Under the pieces are notes generated by a model. The model was not told the origin of the DNA, did not search any database, and was given only the letters and a program-made list of their open reading frames with translations. Source: Streptomyces sp. Je 1-369 (GTDB lineage Bacteria > Actinomycetota > Actinomycetes > Streptomycetales > Streptomycetaceae). From it: DNA of 64,000 bases. The translations under genes and the position numbers were made by a program. Positions within the stretch are counted from its first letter, which is position 1; every line of letters begins with the position of its first letter. This document shows, in pieces, positions 54,344 through 63,011 of the stretch. The stretch covers positions 3,067,254 to 3,131,253 of the forward strand of contig NZ_CP101750.1 in the NCBI RefSeq assembly GCF_026810505.1. Reading direction: 5' to 3'.

Positions 54344-56548
54344 CTAAACGGGGTGCGCGCCCGGGGGTGCCGTACGGGCGCACTCACCGTCGCGGAACAC
54401 CGCCATGAGGGCGTGCAGACGCGGAGAGGCGGCGAGGTCCTCAAGGGTGACGGGGCGTCCGGCGGCATCGGCGACCGGCAGCCGCCAGTTGGGGTACTGA
54501 TCCCAGGTGCCGGGCAGGTTCTGCGGGCGGCGGTCACCGACGGCGTCGGGGAGCCAGATGCCGATCATGCGGGCCGGGGTGGCGAGCAGGAACCGGTGCA
54601 CGGCGCGGATCTCGTCCTCCTCGCAGCCGATGCCGCCGGACAGCATCCCGAGCCGGGAGAGCGCGCCCAGCCATTCGCGCACGTCCGCTGCGGCCTCCGC
54701 CCGCTCCTGCGCGAGGGGCCGGGTCAACAGGCCGAGGTCGTGGCGGAGTTGCACGTGCTCACCGGTGAGGCGGGCGGCGGTCGGAGGCAGGTCGTGCGTG
54801 GTGGCGGTGGCCACGCAGTCGGCGCGCCAGGCGTCGGCGGGCAGCGGGCGTCCCGTGCCCTCCCAGTCCCGTTCGAACCAGAGCACGGAGGTGCCGAGCA
54901 CGCCGTGTTCGCGCAGGGTCTCGCGGACGCCGGGCTCGACGGTGCCGAGGTCCTCGCCGATGACGAGGGCGTCGGCGCGGCGTGCCTCCAGGACGAGGAC
55001 GGCGAGCATCGCCTCGGCGTCGTAGTGGACGTACGTCCCCTCGGTGGGCTCGCGGCCCTCGGGGATCCACCACAGCCGGAACAGGCCCATGACGTGGTCG
55101 ATGCGGAGCGCGCCCGCGTTGCGGAGCAGGCCGCGCAGGAGGGCCCGGTACGGGGCGTAGCCCGACTCGGCGAGGCGGTCGGGGCGCCAGGGCGGCAGGC
55201 CCCAGTCCTGGCCGCGCGCGTTGAAGGCGTCGGGCGGGGCGCCGACGGACATGCGTGGGGCGAAGTGCCGCTGCTGGGCCCAGGCGTCGGCGCCGCCGGG
55301 GTGCACGCCGACGGCGAGGTCGTGCACGAGGCCGGTGTCCATGCCCGCTTCCCGCGCGGTGCGCTGGGCGGCGGCCAACTGGGTGTCGGTGAGCCAGGCG
55401 AGGCGGCAGTGGAAGTCGACGCGGTCCATCGCCTCGCGGCGGGCGCGGGCGGTGCCGGGCGAGGCGGGGTCGCGGAGGACGGCGGGCCAGGAGTGCCAGT
55501 CGGGGCCGTGGGTCTCGGCGAGGGTGTTCCAGGTGGCGTGGTCCTCCAGGGCGGTGCCCTGTTCGGCGAGGAAGGCGTTGTAGGCGGCGCGGCGGCCGGG
55601 TCCGAGGGGCACCTCGTGGAGCAGCAGTTCGAGGGCCTCGCGCTTGAGGGCCCAGACGGCGTCGCGGTCGATGAGTGCGTTCTGGTGGAGCACGGAGTCC
55701 CGCAGCAGCGCGGCTTTCCGGCCCAGCTCGTCGACCCGTTCACGGGCGTCCCCGGTGAGGTACGCGTACTCGGGGACCGCCTCGACGCGCAGGTGCACGG
55801 GGTCGGGGAAGCGGCGGGAGGAGGGGCGGTACGGGGAGGGGTCGCCGCCGGGGCCCTGCGGCGGGCTCGGCACGGCGGCGTGCAACGGATTGACCTGCAC
55901 GAAGCCGGTGCCGAGGGTGCGCCCGGCCCAGGCGGAGAGCTCGGCGAGGTCACCGAGGTCCCCCATGCCCCAGGAGCGCCGGGAGAGCAGCGAGTAGAGC
56001 TGGACGAGGAGGCCGTGCGTGCGCCGCGCCGGGGTCTTTACGCGGCGGGGGGCGACGATGAGGTAGGCAGTCTCGCCCGCACTGCTGAGGCGCCCCGCCT
56101 CGCCACTGCCGTCTGTATCCGTACCCGTTTCCGTACCCGTACCCGGCCCCGGAGCCGTACCAGGACCCGGGTCCTGGCTCCGTACGTGGAGCCGGTGGAC
56201 GCCGGTGGGCAGGGCCTCGGGGAGCGTGTCCGTGGGCGTCTCCCACTCCACCGCTCCGCCGCCCTCCTCCACCTCCACCCGCACCCGCGTCCCCGGCGGC
56301 AGCGCCGTGAGGGACGGGGGCAGGGGGCCGTCCGTCCATGCCACCACGGTCGGCGGCAGCGGACGGGCGGCCCGCTCCGCCTCGCGCGCCGTCAACGCCG
56401 CCCGGACCGCCTGCGGGGTGCTCGCGTCCACACCCAGCGCGGCCAGGGCGGCGATCACCGCGGTGTCGGTGGCGGGGACGGTGCGCCCCGGGGACGGGGA
56501 GTAGGAGGTGGCCACGCCGTACGAAGCGGCCAGCCGGGAAAGGGGCAT
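54344..56548 (-). CDS. malQ: 4-alpha-glucanotransferase (amylomaltase), GH77
   Basis: This 734-residue enzyme transfers glucan chains between maltodextrins or onto glucose. The start ATG 56548 overlaps the TGA of the upstream small gene (TGATG). The catalytic groups are Asp484 in RIDHVMGLFRLWW (nucleophile), Glu532 in GEDLGTVEP (acid/base) and Asp586 in TTHDLPPTAARL. The N-terminal 170 residues form the extra domain of actinobacterial MalQ and contain a GTGTETGTDTDG low-complexity insert. The active-site loops SWGMGDLGDL and YRPSSRRFPDP are typical. Confidence 0.95.
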   Translation of the reverse strand: MPLSRLAASYGVATSYSPSPGRTVPATDTAVIAALAALGVDASTPQAVRAALTAREAERAARPLPPTVVAWTDGPLPPSLTALPPGTRVRVEVEEGGGAVEWETPTDTLPEALPTGVHRLHVRSQDPGPGTAPGPGTGTETGTDTDGSGEAGRLSSAGETAYLIVAPRRVKTPARRTHGLLVQLYSLLSRRSWGMGDLGDLAELSAWAGRTLGTGFVQVNPLHAAVPSPPQGPGGDPSPYRPSSRRFPDPVHLRVEAVPEYAYLTGDARERVDELGRKAALLRDSVLHQNALIDRDAVWALKREALELLLHEVPLGPGRRAAYNAFLAEQGTALEDHATWNTLAETHGPDWHSWPAVLRDPASPGTARARREAMDRVDFHCRLAWLTDTQLAAAQRTAREAGMDTGLVHDLAVGVHPGGADAWAQQRHFAPRMSVGAPPDAFNARGQDWGLPPWRPDRLAESGYAPYRALLRGLLRNAGALRIDHVMGLFRLWWIPEGREPTEGTYVHYDAEAMLAVLVLEARRADALVIGEDLGTVEPGVRETLREHGVLGTSVLWFERDWEGTGRPLPADAWRADCVATATTHDLPPTAARLTGEHVQLRHDLGLLTRPLAQERAEAAADVREWLGALSRLGMLSGGIGCEEDEIRAVHRFLLATPARMIGIWLPDAVGDRRPQNLPGTWDQYPNWRLPVADAAGRPVTLEDLAASPRLHALMAVFRDGECARTAPPGAHPV

Positions 56549-56784
56549 CAGACCCCCATGAAGTCCAGGCCCGACGCCGTGCCGGTGGAGGTCGGCTCGC
56601 TGGTCAGCGGGGCGGCGTCGGCGAGGGGCGGCTCGCTGGTGAGCGGCGCCGCGTCGGCGAGCGGGGGCTCGCTGGTGAGGGGCGGCTCGATGCAGCCGCA
56701 GGAGCAGGAGCCGTCGAGGCCCGAGTCGGGGTGGGACACCTGTTTGGAGAGCGCGGACAGCAGAAGATTTGCGGAAGCGGCCAC
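56548..56784 (-). CDS. Cys-rich repeat peptide translationally coupled to malQ
   Basis: The 78-residue frame begins at GTG 56784, eight bases after AAGGAG. It ends in TGA overlapping the malQ ATG by one base, so malQ translation should depend on it. Residues 1-25 form an amphipathic leader (VAASANLLLSALSKQVSHP). Residues 26-31 are SCSCGC, a C-x-C-x-C motif. Residues 33-63 are two copies of a 12-residue unit (EPPLADAAPLTS), from a 36-bp DNA repeat, and the tail is Gly/Ser/Thr-rich. I do not recognise the family. It could bind metal or be a modified peptide, but no modification enzymes are adjacent. Confidence 0.65.
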   Translation of the reverse strand: MAASANLLLSALSKQVSHPDSGLDGSCSCGCIEPPLTSEPPLADAAPLTSEPPLADAAPLTSEPTSTGTASGLDFMGV

Positions 56785-57145
56785 GTGGGAGCTCCTTTTC
56801 AGGGGGCAGGTCTCGGCAGCCCTACCCAGTGCGCGGGCGCGCAGACGTATACGTTGCCACAACGTGACTCTGGTCACACCGCTTTCCCGGTACGGAAGTT
56901 GTTCCACCGGGGTCGAGCCCGCCCCGGAAGATCGCGCTCCAGGCCCGCGGCTGCCGGGAAGATGTCCGCGCCGACGGAAGACGCCCCCCTACACCCTCCA
57001 TCCCCCGATTCGCGCAGGTTCCGCGAAGAATCCCCCGCGCGACACCCGCTCCCGTTGACACCCCGTCGCCTCAGTGGTGGGCTCACTGGCACATGTGACG
57101 CAAGGGGCCACAAGGGCTCCGGGGGCAGAGACAGGGGCAAGAGCC

Positions 57146-60100
57146 GTGCAGTTGCGGCGCAGGAAGGGCGCGGCCGCCGTCGCGGTCGCCGTGATCGCGG
57201 GCGCGCTCGGCGGCGCGCCCGGCGCCCTCGCGGACCCGGGGGCGCCCGGCGGGCCCGGCGCCCCCGTCACCCTCCCGGACGACGACGCCACGGCGGGCGC
57301 CTCCCGCCTGCCGCCCGTCTGGCCCCGCCCCCAGTCGATGACCGCCGCGGGCACCGCCGTCACGATCGGCGACGACGTGGTCCTGGTCGTCCCCCGCAGC
57401 GCCGACGGCGACCACGACCCGTACGCCGTGAAGGCCCTCCGCGACCTCCTCCACGACACCGGCGCCCGGCACGCCACCGAGGTGCGCGACGGCGACCCGC
57501 TGCCCGCGGGCGACGCCCTCGTCGTACGGGCCGGAGGCACCGGCGCCGACCGGGCGCTGCGCTCCCTGGGGGCCCGCGAGCGCGGCGACCTGCCGAGGGG
57601 CGGGTACCGACTCGCCGTGGGACGTGTCGAAGGACGGGCCACCGTCGCCCTCGACGGCACCGGCGACGACGGCCTCTTCCACGGCGTGCAGACCCTGCGT
57701 CAGCTCACCCGCACCGGCACCCCCGGTGCTTCCCGCACCGTCCCCGGCGTACGGATCCGCGACTGGCCCGGCACCGCCGTGCGCGGCCTCACCGAGGGTT
57801 TCTACGGCACGCCGTGGACCCGCGAGCAGCGCCTCGCCCAGCTCGACTTCATGGGCCGCACCAAGCAGAACCGGTACCTCTACGCCCCCGGCGACGACCC
57901 CTATCGCCAGGCCCGCTGGCGCGAGCCCTACCCCGCCGACCAGCGCGCCGACTTCCGCGCCCTGGCGAAGCGGGCCGAGGCCAACCACGTCACGCTCGCC
58001 TGGGCCGTCTCGCCGGGCCAGGCCATGTGCCTGTCGTCCGACCGGGACGTCAGGGACCTCACCCGCAAGATCGACGCGATGTGGGCGCTCGGCGTGCGCG
58101 CCTTCCAGCTCCAGTTCCAGAACGTCAGCTACAGCGAGTGGCACTGCGAGCAGGACGCCGAGACGTTCGGGTCGGGCCCGGAGGCCGCGGCGAAGGCGCA
58201 GGCCCGGGTGGCCGACGCGGTCGCCGCGCACCTGGCGGCCCGCCACCCCGGCGCCGGGCCGCTCAGCCTCATGCCTACGGAGTACTTCCAGGACGGTACG
58301 ACGGAGTACCGCGCGGCTCTCTCGCGGGCCCTCGACCGCCGGATCGAGGTGGCGTGGACGGGTGTCGGCGTGGTCCCGCGCACCATCACGGGCCGCGAGC
58401 TGGCGGGCGCCCGCAAGGCGTTCGGCCCGCACCCGCTGGTCACGATGGACAACTATCCCGTCAACGACTTCGCGCAGGACCGTATTTTCCTGGGCCCCTA
58501 TACGGGCCGCGAGCCCGCCGTCGCCTCCGGCTCGGCCGCCCTCCTCGGCAACGCCATGGAGCAGCCCTCCGCCTCCCGCATCCCCCTCTTCACAGCCGCC
58601 GACTACGCCTGGAACCCGCGCGCCTACCGCCCCCACGAATCCTGGCTCGCCGCCATCGACGACCTCGCGGGCGGCGACGCGAAGGCGCGGGGCGCGCTGC
58701 GGGCCCTCGCGGGCAACGACGCGTCGTCCGTGCTCGGCGCCGACGAGTCCGCGTACCTACGGCCGCTCATGGACGGCTTCTGGGCCGCCCGTGCGACGAC
58801 GACTGGTGCGACTACGACTGGTGCGACGACGACTGGTGCGACGACGGACCGGGCACGCGACGAGCGCGCCGCGAAGGCACTGCGCGCCGCCTTCACCGTG
58901 ATGCGGGAGGCCCCGCGGCGCCTGGCCGACAGCGAGCTCGACGGCGAAGTGCGCCCCTGGATCGAGCAACTGGCGCGCTACGGCGAGGCGGGCGAGACGG
59001 CGGTCGACCTGCTTGCCGCACAGTCCGCCGGGGACGGCGCGGCGGCCTGGCGGGGCTCGCGCGCCCTGACGAAGCTCCAGAAGGAGCTGAGGCGGAGCGG
59101 CGTCACCGTCGGCGAAGGCGTGCTCGACCCGTTCCTCGCGCGGACGCAGAAGGCGTACGCGGCCTGGGCGGGCACCGGAGAGAACCAGGCATCGTCGTCG
59201 CGCGGCGCGACGGCCCGCTTCGACCGCGCCCGCCCGCTCACCGCGGTGACGGCGCTGACCGACCCCGGCACCGAGGGCACGGTGGAGGCGCACGTTCCGG
59301 GCAAGGGCTGGCAGCGAGTGGGCGCACTGGCACGAAGCGGCTTCACCGAGCTGAACCTGCACCGCACAAAGAAGCACAAGGACCTGCGCGCCGACGCGAT
59401 CCGCATCAACGCCCGGGGCGACTCCGTCCGCCACCTCGTCCCCTGGTTCGCCGACACCCCCGACGCCCGCCTGTCCCTGTCCCGCACGGAGGCCGACGCG
59501 GAGATCGGCGGAGGCCCCCTGCGGATCTCGGCGAAGCTGCGTTCGCTGCGCCCCGGCGACGTCACCGGCACGCTCCGCGCGAAGGCGCCGAGGGGCATCG
59601 AGGTGAAGGTCCCCGGCACGTCGACGTCGGTGCCGCGGGGAACGGAGGTCGACGTGCCGCTGGAGATCACGGTCCCGCCCGGCACGCGCGCGGGAACGTA
59701 CGACATCCCCCTGACCTTCGGAGCCTCCGAGGACTCCGGGGCCTCCGGCGACGAGCCCCGCACCCACACCCACACCCTCTCCGTCCGCGCGTTCCCGCGT
59801 ACGGCGGGCCCCGACCTGGCGCGCGGCGCGAAGGCGTCGTCGTCGGGCGACGAGACGAAGGACTTCCCCGCGTCGGCGGCGGTGGACGGCGATCCGGAGA
59901 CCCGCTGGTCGTCGCCGGCCGAGGACGGCGCGTGGTGGCAGGTGGAGCTCGCGGAGCCGGTGCGGCTCGGGCAGGTCGTGCTGCGCTGGCAGGACGCGTA
60001 CGCGGCGGGCTACCGCGTGCAGACCTCGGCCGACGGCAGGACCTGGCGCACGGCGGCGACCGTGCGGGACGGCAGGGGCGGCCGCGAGTCGGTCCGCATG

Positions 60101-60205
60101 GACGCGCGGGACACCCGCTTCATCCGCGTACAGGGTGACAGGCGGGGCACGCGTTTCGGCTACTCGCTCTGGTCCCTGGAGGCGTACGCGGTCGCCGACA
60201 AGTAG
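57146..60205 (+). CDS. Secreted GH84-like protein with C-terminal CBM32-type domain
   Basis: The protein has 1019 residues from GTG 57146 (VQLRRRKG start, AGGGG upstream). A Sec signal ends near GALADPG (about 30). An N-terminal GH20b-like domain (about 50-165) is followed by the GH84 barrel, which opens with RGLTEGFYGTPWTREQRLAQLDFMGRTKQNRYLYAPGDDPY. The strand that carries the Asp-Asp pair in GH84 hexosaminidases reads QFQNVSYSEW here, with Gln325-Asn326. A linker repeat (ATTTG)3 from a 15-bp repeat (58791-58846), a beta-sandwich region and a discoidin/CBM32 domain (last 130 residues) follow. It probably binds N-acetylglucosamine glycans; activity is doubtful. Confidence 0.85.
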   Translation: MQLRRRKGAAAVAVAVIAGALGGAPGALADPGAPGGPGAPVTLPDDDATAGASRLPPVWPRPQSMTAAGTAVTIGDDVVLVVPRSADGDHDPYAVKALRDLLHDTGARHATEVRDGDPLPAGDALVVRAGGTGADRALRSLGARERGDLPRGGYRLAVGRVEGRATVALDGTGDDGLFHGVQTLRQLTRTGTPGASRTVPGVRIRDWPGTAVRGLTEGFYGTPWTREQRLAQLDFMGRTKQNRYLYAPGDDPYRQARWREPYPADQRADFRALAKRAEANHVTLAWAVSPGQAMCLSSDRDVRDLTRKIDAMWALGVRAFQLQFQNVSYSEWHCEQDAETFGSGPEAAAKAQARVADAVAAHLAARHPGAGPLSLMPTEYFQDGTTEYRAALSRALDRRIEVAWTGVGVVPRTITGRELAGARKAFGPHPLVTMDNYPVNDFAQDRIFLGPYTGREPAVASGSAALLGNAMEQPSASRIPLFTAADYAWNPRAYRPHESWLAAIDDLAGGDAKARGALRALAGNDASSVLGADESAYLRPLMDGFWAARATTTGATTTGATTTGATTDRARDERAAKALRAAFTVMREAPRRLADSELDGEVRPWIEQLARYGEAGETAVDLLAAQSAGDGAAAWRGSRALTKLQKELRRSGVTVGEGVLDPFLARTQKAYAAWAGTGENQASSSRGATARFDRARPLTAVTALTDPGTEGTVEAHVPGKGWQRVGALARSGFTELNLHRTKKHKDLRADAIRINARGDSVRHLVPWFADTPDARLSLSRTEADAEIGGGPLRISAKLRSLRPGDVTGTLRAKAPRGIEVKVPGTSTSVPRGTEVDVPLEITVPPGTRAGTYDIPLTFGASEDSGASGDEPRTHTHTLSVRAFPRTAGPDLARGAKASSSGDETKDFPASAAVDGDPETRWSSPAEDGAWWQVELAEPVRLGQVVLRWQDAYAAGYRVQTSADGRTWRTAATVRDGRGGRESVRMDARDTRFIRVQGDRRGTRFGYSLWSLEAYAVADK

Positions 60206-60286
60206 CGACCGCCACGCGTCCGCCGTACGCGCACTCCACGTACAGCACCGTACGTACGCGCATACAACAAAGGCCCGGATCGTTTG

Positions 60287-60823
60287 CTAGGCAGAAATGC
60301 CGTCGATCCGAGCCATCGCGTCGTCCGCGCCGAACGGCTGCAAGTACGGCAGCCAGCGCGGATCCCTATGTCCGGTCCCGATGATGCGCCACGCGAGGCC
60401 CGAGGGCGGCGCGGGCTTGTGCCGCAGCCGCCAGCCGAGCTCCATGAGGTGCCGGTCGGCCTTGACGTGGTTGCAGCGGCGGCAGGAAGCCACCACGTTG
60501 TCCCAGGCGTGCTGGCCGCCTCGGCTCTTCGGAATGACGTGGTCGACGCTGGTTGCGACGCCACCGCAGTACATGCACCGACCGCCGTCGCGGGCGAACA
60601 ACGCCCGCCTCGTCAGCGGGACGGGCCCTCGGTAGGGGACCCGGACGAACCGCTTGAGGCGGACCACGCTGGGTGCGGGGACGGTGCGCGTTGCGCTGTG
60701 CATGAAGGCGCCGGATTCCTCGAGGCAGAGAGCCTTGTTCTCCAGGACGAGGACGAGCGCGCGGCGGAGCGGTACGACGCCGAGGGGCTCGTACGACGCG
60801 TTGAGGACCAGGACATGCGGCAC
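60287..60823 (-). CDS. HNH endonuclease family protein
   Basis: The 178-residue protein starts at GTG 60823 after AGGAGG. The HNH fold is complete: zinc Cys83-Met-Tyr-Cys86, catalytic Asp94-His95 in SVDHVIPKSRGG, Asn109 in WDNV and Cys114-xx-Cys117-Asn in the second knuckle. The N-terminal half (VLVLNASYEPLGVVPLRRALVLVLENKA) is common to a widespread actinobacterial group of stand-alone HNH proteins with no known biological target. It has no methylase or phage genes nearby. Confidence 0.9.
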   Translation of the reverse strand: MPHVLVLNASYEPLGVVPLRRALVLVLENKALCLEESGAFMHSATRTVPAPSVVRLKRFVRVPYRGPVPLTRRALFARDGGRCMYCGGVATSVDHVIPKSRGGQHAWDNVVASCRRCNHVKADRHLMELGWRLRHKPAPPSGLAWRIIGTGHRDPRWLPYLQPFGADDAMARIDGISA

Positions 60824-61152
60824 GGATGCCTCCTATTACGCCGGCGGCGCGTGGCTCGCGCCGGGACGATCTGCTGCCAGTCTCCCCTCATGCCTGGTCG
60901 TAGCGCCAGCATGTCCCCGTAACGGCCTTGAAGTGTTTTCGACCACAGGGGGCGCGGCACCGGGACGGCGATCGGCTCTCCTGGGTACTTCCCCAGGTGA
61001 GCACCGTGGTGACCACTGTCTCTCCCCCGAACATCACAACGATCCACACACGATGCCCCGTTAGTGTGGTGAGTCTGCCCGGTTCCCCCCGTTCCGCTTC
61101 GATGGCGGTTCTTCGTTCGCCGGGCAGGCCGCGATACCTGGAGGTACCTGCC

Positions 61153-62235
61153 GTGTTCCTGTCCGTCCTGACGGCAGCCGGAACGGACCCGGACGACCCG
61201 CAAAAGTCCAAGCCGCCCACGCTCGAGGACGCTCAGGAGAGCGCCGGGAACGCGGCGAGCTGGGTCGAGCAGAACTGGTCCACATGGCTCGGCATCGGTC
61301 TGCGCATCGTGCTGATCGTCGCGATAGCGGTCGTCCTGCGTGTCATCGTCCGCCGCGCCATCACCAAGCTGATAGACCGCATGAACCGCACGGCGCAGGC
61401 CGTGGACGGCACCGCGCTCGGCGGGCTCCTGGTGAACGTGGAGCGCCGCCGCCAGCGTTCCCAGGCGATCGGCTCGGTCCTGCGCTCGGTGGCCTCGTTC
61501 CTGATCCTCGGCACGGCCGGGCTCATGGTCCTCGGCACCTTCGAGATCAACCTGGCACCGCTGCTCGCGTCCGCGGGTGTGGCGGGCGTCGCGATCGGTT
61601 TCGGCGCGCGCAACCTCGTGACCGACTTCCTCTCCGGTGTCTTCATGATCCTGGAGGACCAGTACGGTGTCGGCGACTCGATCGACGCGGGCGTGGCCTC
61701 GGGTGAGGTCATAGAGGTCGGCCTGCGCGTCACGAAGTTGCGCGGCGACAACGGCGAGATCTGGTACGTCCGCAACGGCGAGGTCAAGCGCATCGGCAAC
61801 CTCTCCCAGGGCTGGTCCACGGCGGGCGTCGACGTGACGGTCCGCCCGGACGAGGACCTGGACAAGGTGAAGGCGACGCTGGCGGAGGTCGGCGAGGCCA
61901 TCGCGAAGGACGAGCCGTGGAACGAGCGGCTGTGGGGCCCGGTGGAGATCCTGGGCCTGGACAGCGTCCTCCTCGACTCGATGGTGGTCCGCGTCTCCGC
62001 GAAGACGATGCCGGGCAAGTCCCTGGACGTGGAGCGGGAGCTGCGCTGGCGCATCAAGCGGGCGTTCGACGAGGCGGGCATCCGCATCGTGGGCGGTCTG
62101 CCGTTGGCGGTGCAGGAGGACCCGGCGGACCCCTCGGCCGGCGTCTCGGCTCCCTCCGCCTACGCCTCGGCGACGTCCCCCCAGTCCCTGGCGGCGTCCC
62201 CGATACCGCCGCCCCCGCCGAACCTGGCGAAGTAA
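61153..62235 (+). CDS. Small-conductance mechanosensitive channel, MscS family
   Basis: The protein has 360 residues from GTG 61153, with CTGGAGG upstream. After an outside N-terminal segment, helices lie at about 40-62, 110-130 and 138-165. The last is the pore helix with the Gly/Ala pattern GVAGVAIGFGARNLVTDFLSG. The cytosolic MscS beta domain (QYGVGDSIDAG, GEIWYVRNGEVKRIGNLSQGW) and alpha/beta domain follow, ending with a Pro-rich tail. It opens under membrane tension to release osmolytes. Single gene with its own terminator. Confidence 0.9.
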   Translation: MFLSVLTAAGTDPDDPQKSKPPTLEDAQESAGNAASWVEQNWSTWLGIGLRIVLIVAIAVVLRVIVRRAITKLIDRMNRTAQAVDGTALGGLLVNVERRRQRSQAIGSVLRSVASFLILGTAGLMVLGTFEINLAPLLASAGVAGVAIGFGARNLVTDFLSGVFMILEDQYGVGDSIDAGVASGEVIEVGLRVTKLRGDNGEIWYVRNGEVKRIGNLSQGWSTAGVDVTVRPDEDLDKVKATLAEVGEAIAKDEPWNERLWGPVEILGLDSVLLDSMVVRVSAKTMPGKSLDVERELRWRIKRAFDEAGIRIVGGLPLAVQEDPADPSAGVSAPSAYASATSPQSLAASPIPPPPPNLAK

Positions 62236-62244
62236 CACCTACGC

Positions 62245-62283
62245 GAAGGGGGCACCCGGAGAATCCTCCCGGGCGCCCCCTTC
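62245..62283. terminator. Terminator between MscS and the ATP-binding protein gene
   Basis: A GAAGGGGGC/GCCCCCTTC stem, extended by CCCGG/CCGGG after one mismatch, with a short loop lies between convergent genes and probably serves both. Confidence 0.75.
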
Positions 62284-62305
62284 ACGTATGCCTGTCATCG
62301 CCCTG

Positions 62306-62782
62306 TCATCGCCCTGTCATCCGAACCAACTCCCCTGCACCACCACGATCCGCTCTCCCCACGTTCCACTCCGCGTACACCGTTTTCCCGGCGGCGCACG
62401 GCTCGCACCGCCAGCGGTCGGACAGCGCGCCCACCAGGAGCAGTCCGCGCCCGAACTGGTCCTCGCCCTCCGCCGTACGCGGCTCCGGCAGGCGCTCGCC
62501 GCGCGGGTCGGTGACCTCGACGCGGAGGGCGTCGGCGCTGAGGGCGATCCGTACGCGGATGAGGCGGTCGTGGCGGCTGCCGTGGAGGAGGGCGTTGGTC
62601 ATCAGCTCGGATACGACGAGGGCGGCGTCACCGGCGAGGGCGGCGTGCCCCCACTCCGTGACGAGGCGGGCGGCCCTGCGGCGGGCGAGGCCGACGCTGC
62701 GGGCCTGCGGGGTGTAGTCGAGACGGTCCTCCAGGAGTACGGCTGGCTGGGGCGCCGGGTCCGAGCGGGCTGGTTCGGCCAT
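62306..62782 (-). CDS. RsbW-like ATP-binding protein (HATPase_c_2)
   Basis: The protein has 158 residues from ATG 62782, with AAGGAGG 11 bases upstream. The GHKL ATPase boxes are visible: VVSELMTNALLHGS (N box), VEVTDPRGERLPEP (G1) and GRGLLLVGALSDRW (G2). Streptomyces has dozens of such proteins, most with no known sigma partner. It is divergent from the XRE/DUF5753 gene, a recurrent layout in the genus. Confidence 0.88.
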   Translation of the reverse strand: MAEPARSDPAPQPAVLLEDRLDYTPQARSVGLARRRAARLVTEWGHAALAGDAALVVSELMTNALLHGSRHDRLIRVRIALSADALRVEVTDPRGERLPEPRTAEGEDQFGRGLLLVGALSDRWRCEPCAAGKTVYAEWNVGRADRGGAGELVRMTGR

Positions 62783-62947
62783 GGTGACGCGCACCTCCTT
62801 GTGCGGTCGGGGGCGACGGTGGCTCTGCCGTCCCTGCGGGTCCCTTGCAGGGGGCGGGACGGTGCGCTTCCGCCACATCGTGCCGCTGGGTTAGCGGCTG
62901 AGTGCTGAACGTAGCGGCTCTCGCATCGCGGGCTCAAGTGGCTCGGA

Positions 62948-63011
62948 GACAATTGTCCCCGAAAGAGGAAGGCTGTCGACCGGCCCGCGCCGACGAGGCG
63001 ACAATGTCGCC
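62948..63011. promoter_or_regulatory. Two GACAA/TTGTC-like palindromes before the XRE gene
   Basis: GACAATTGTC (62948-62957) is a perfect palindrome and GGCGAC-AAT-GTCGCC (62997-63011) is a perfect inverted repeat ending next to the XRE start codon. Both share a GACAAT.GTC core, so they may be sites for autoregulation by the XRE protein. Confidence 0.5.

Noticed and set aside
56548..56784. RiPP biosynthetic gene cluster around the Cys-rich peptide
   Set aside because: No lanthionine synthetase, radical SAM, cyclodehydratase, protease or dedicated transporter lies nearby; neighbours are malQ and a GH84-like gene.
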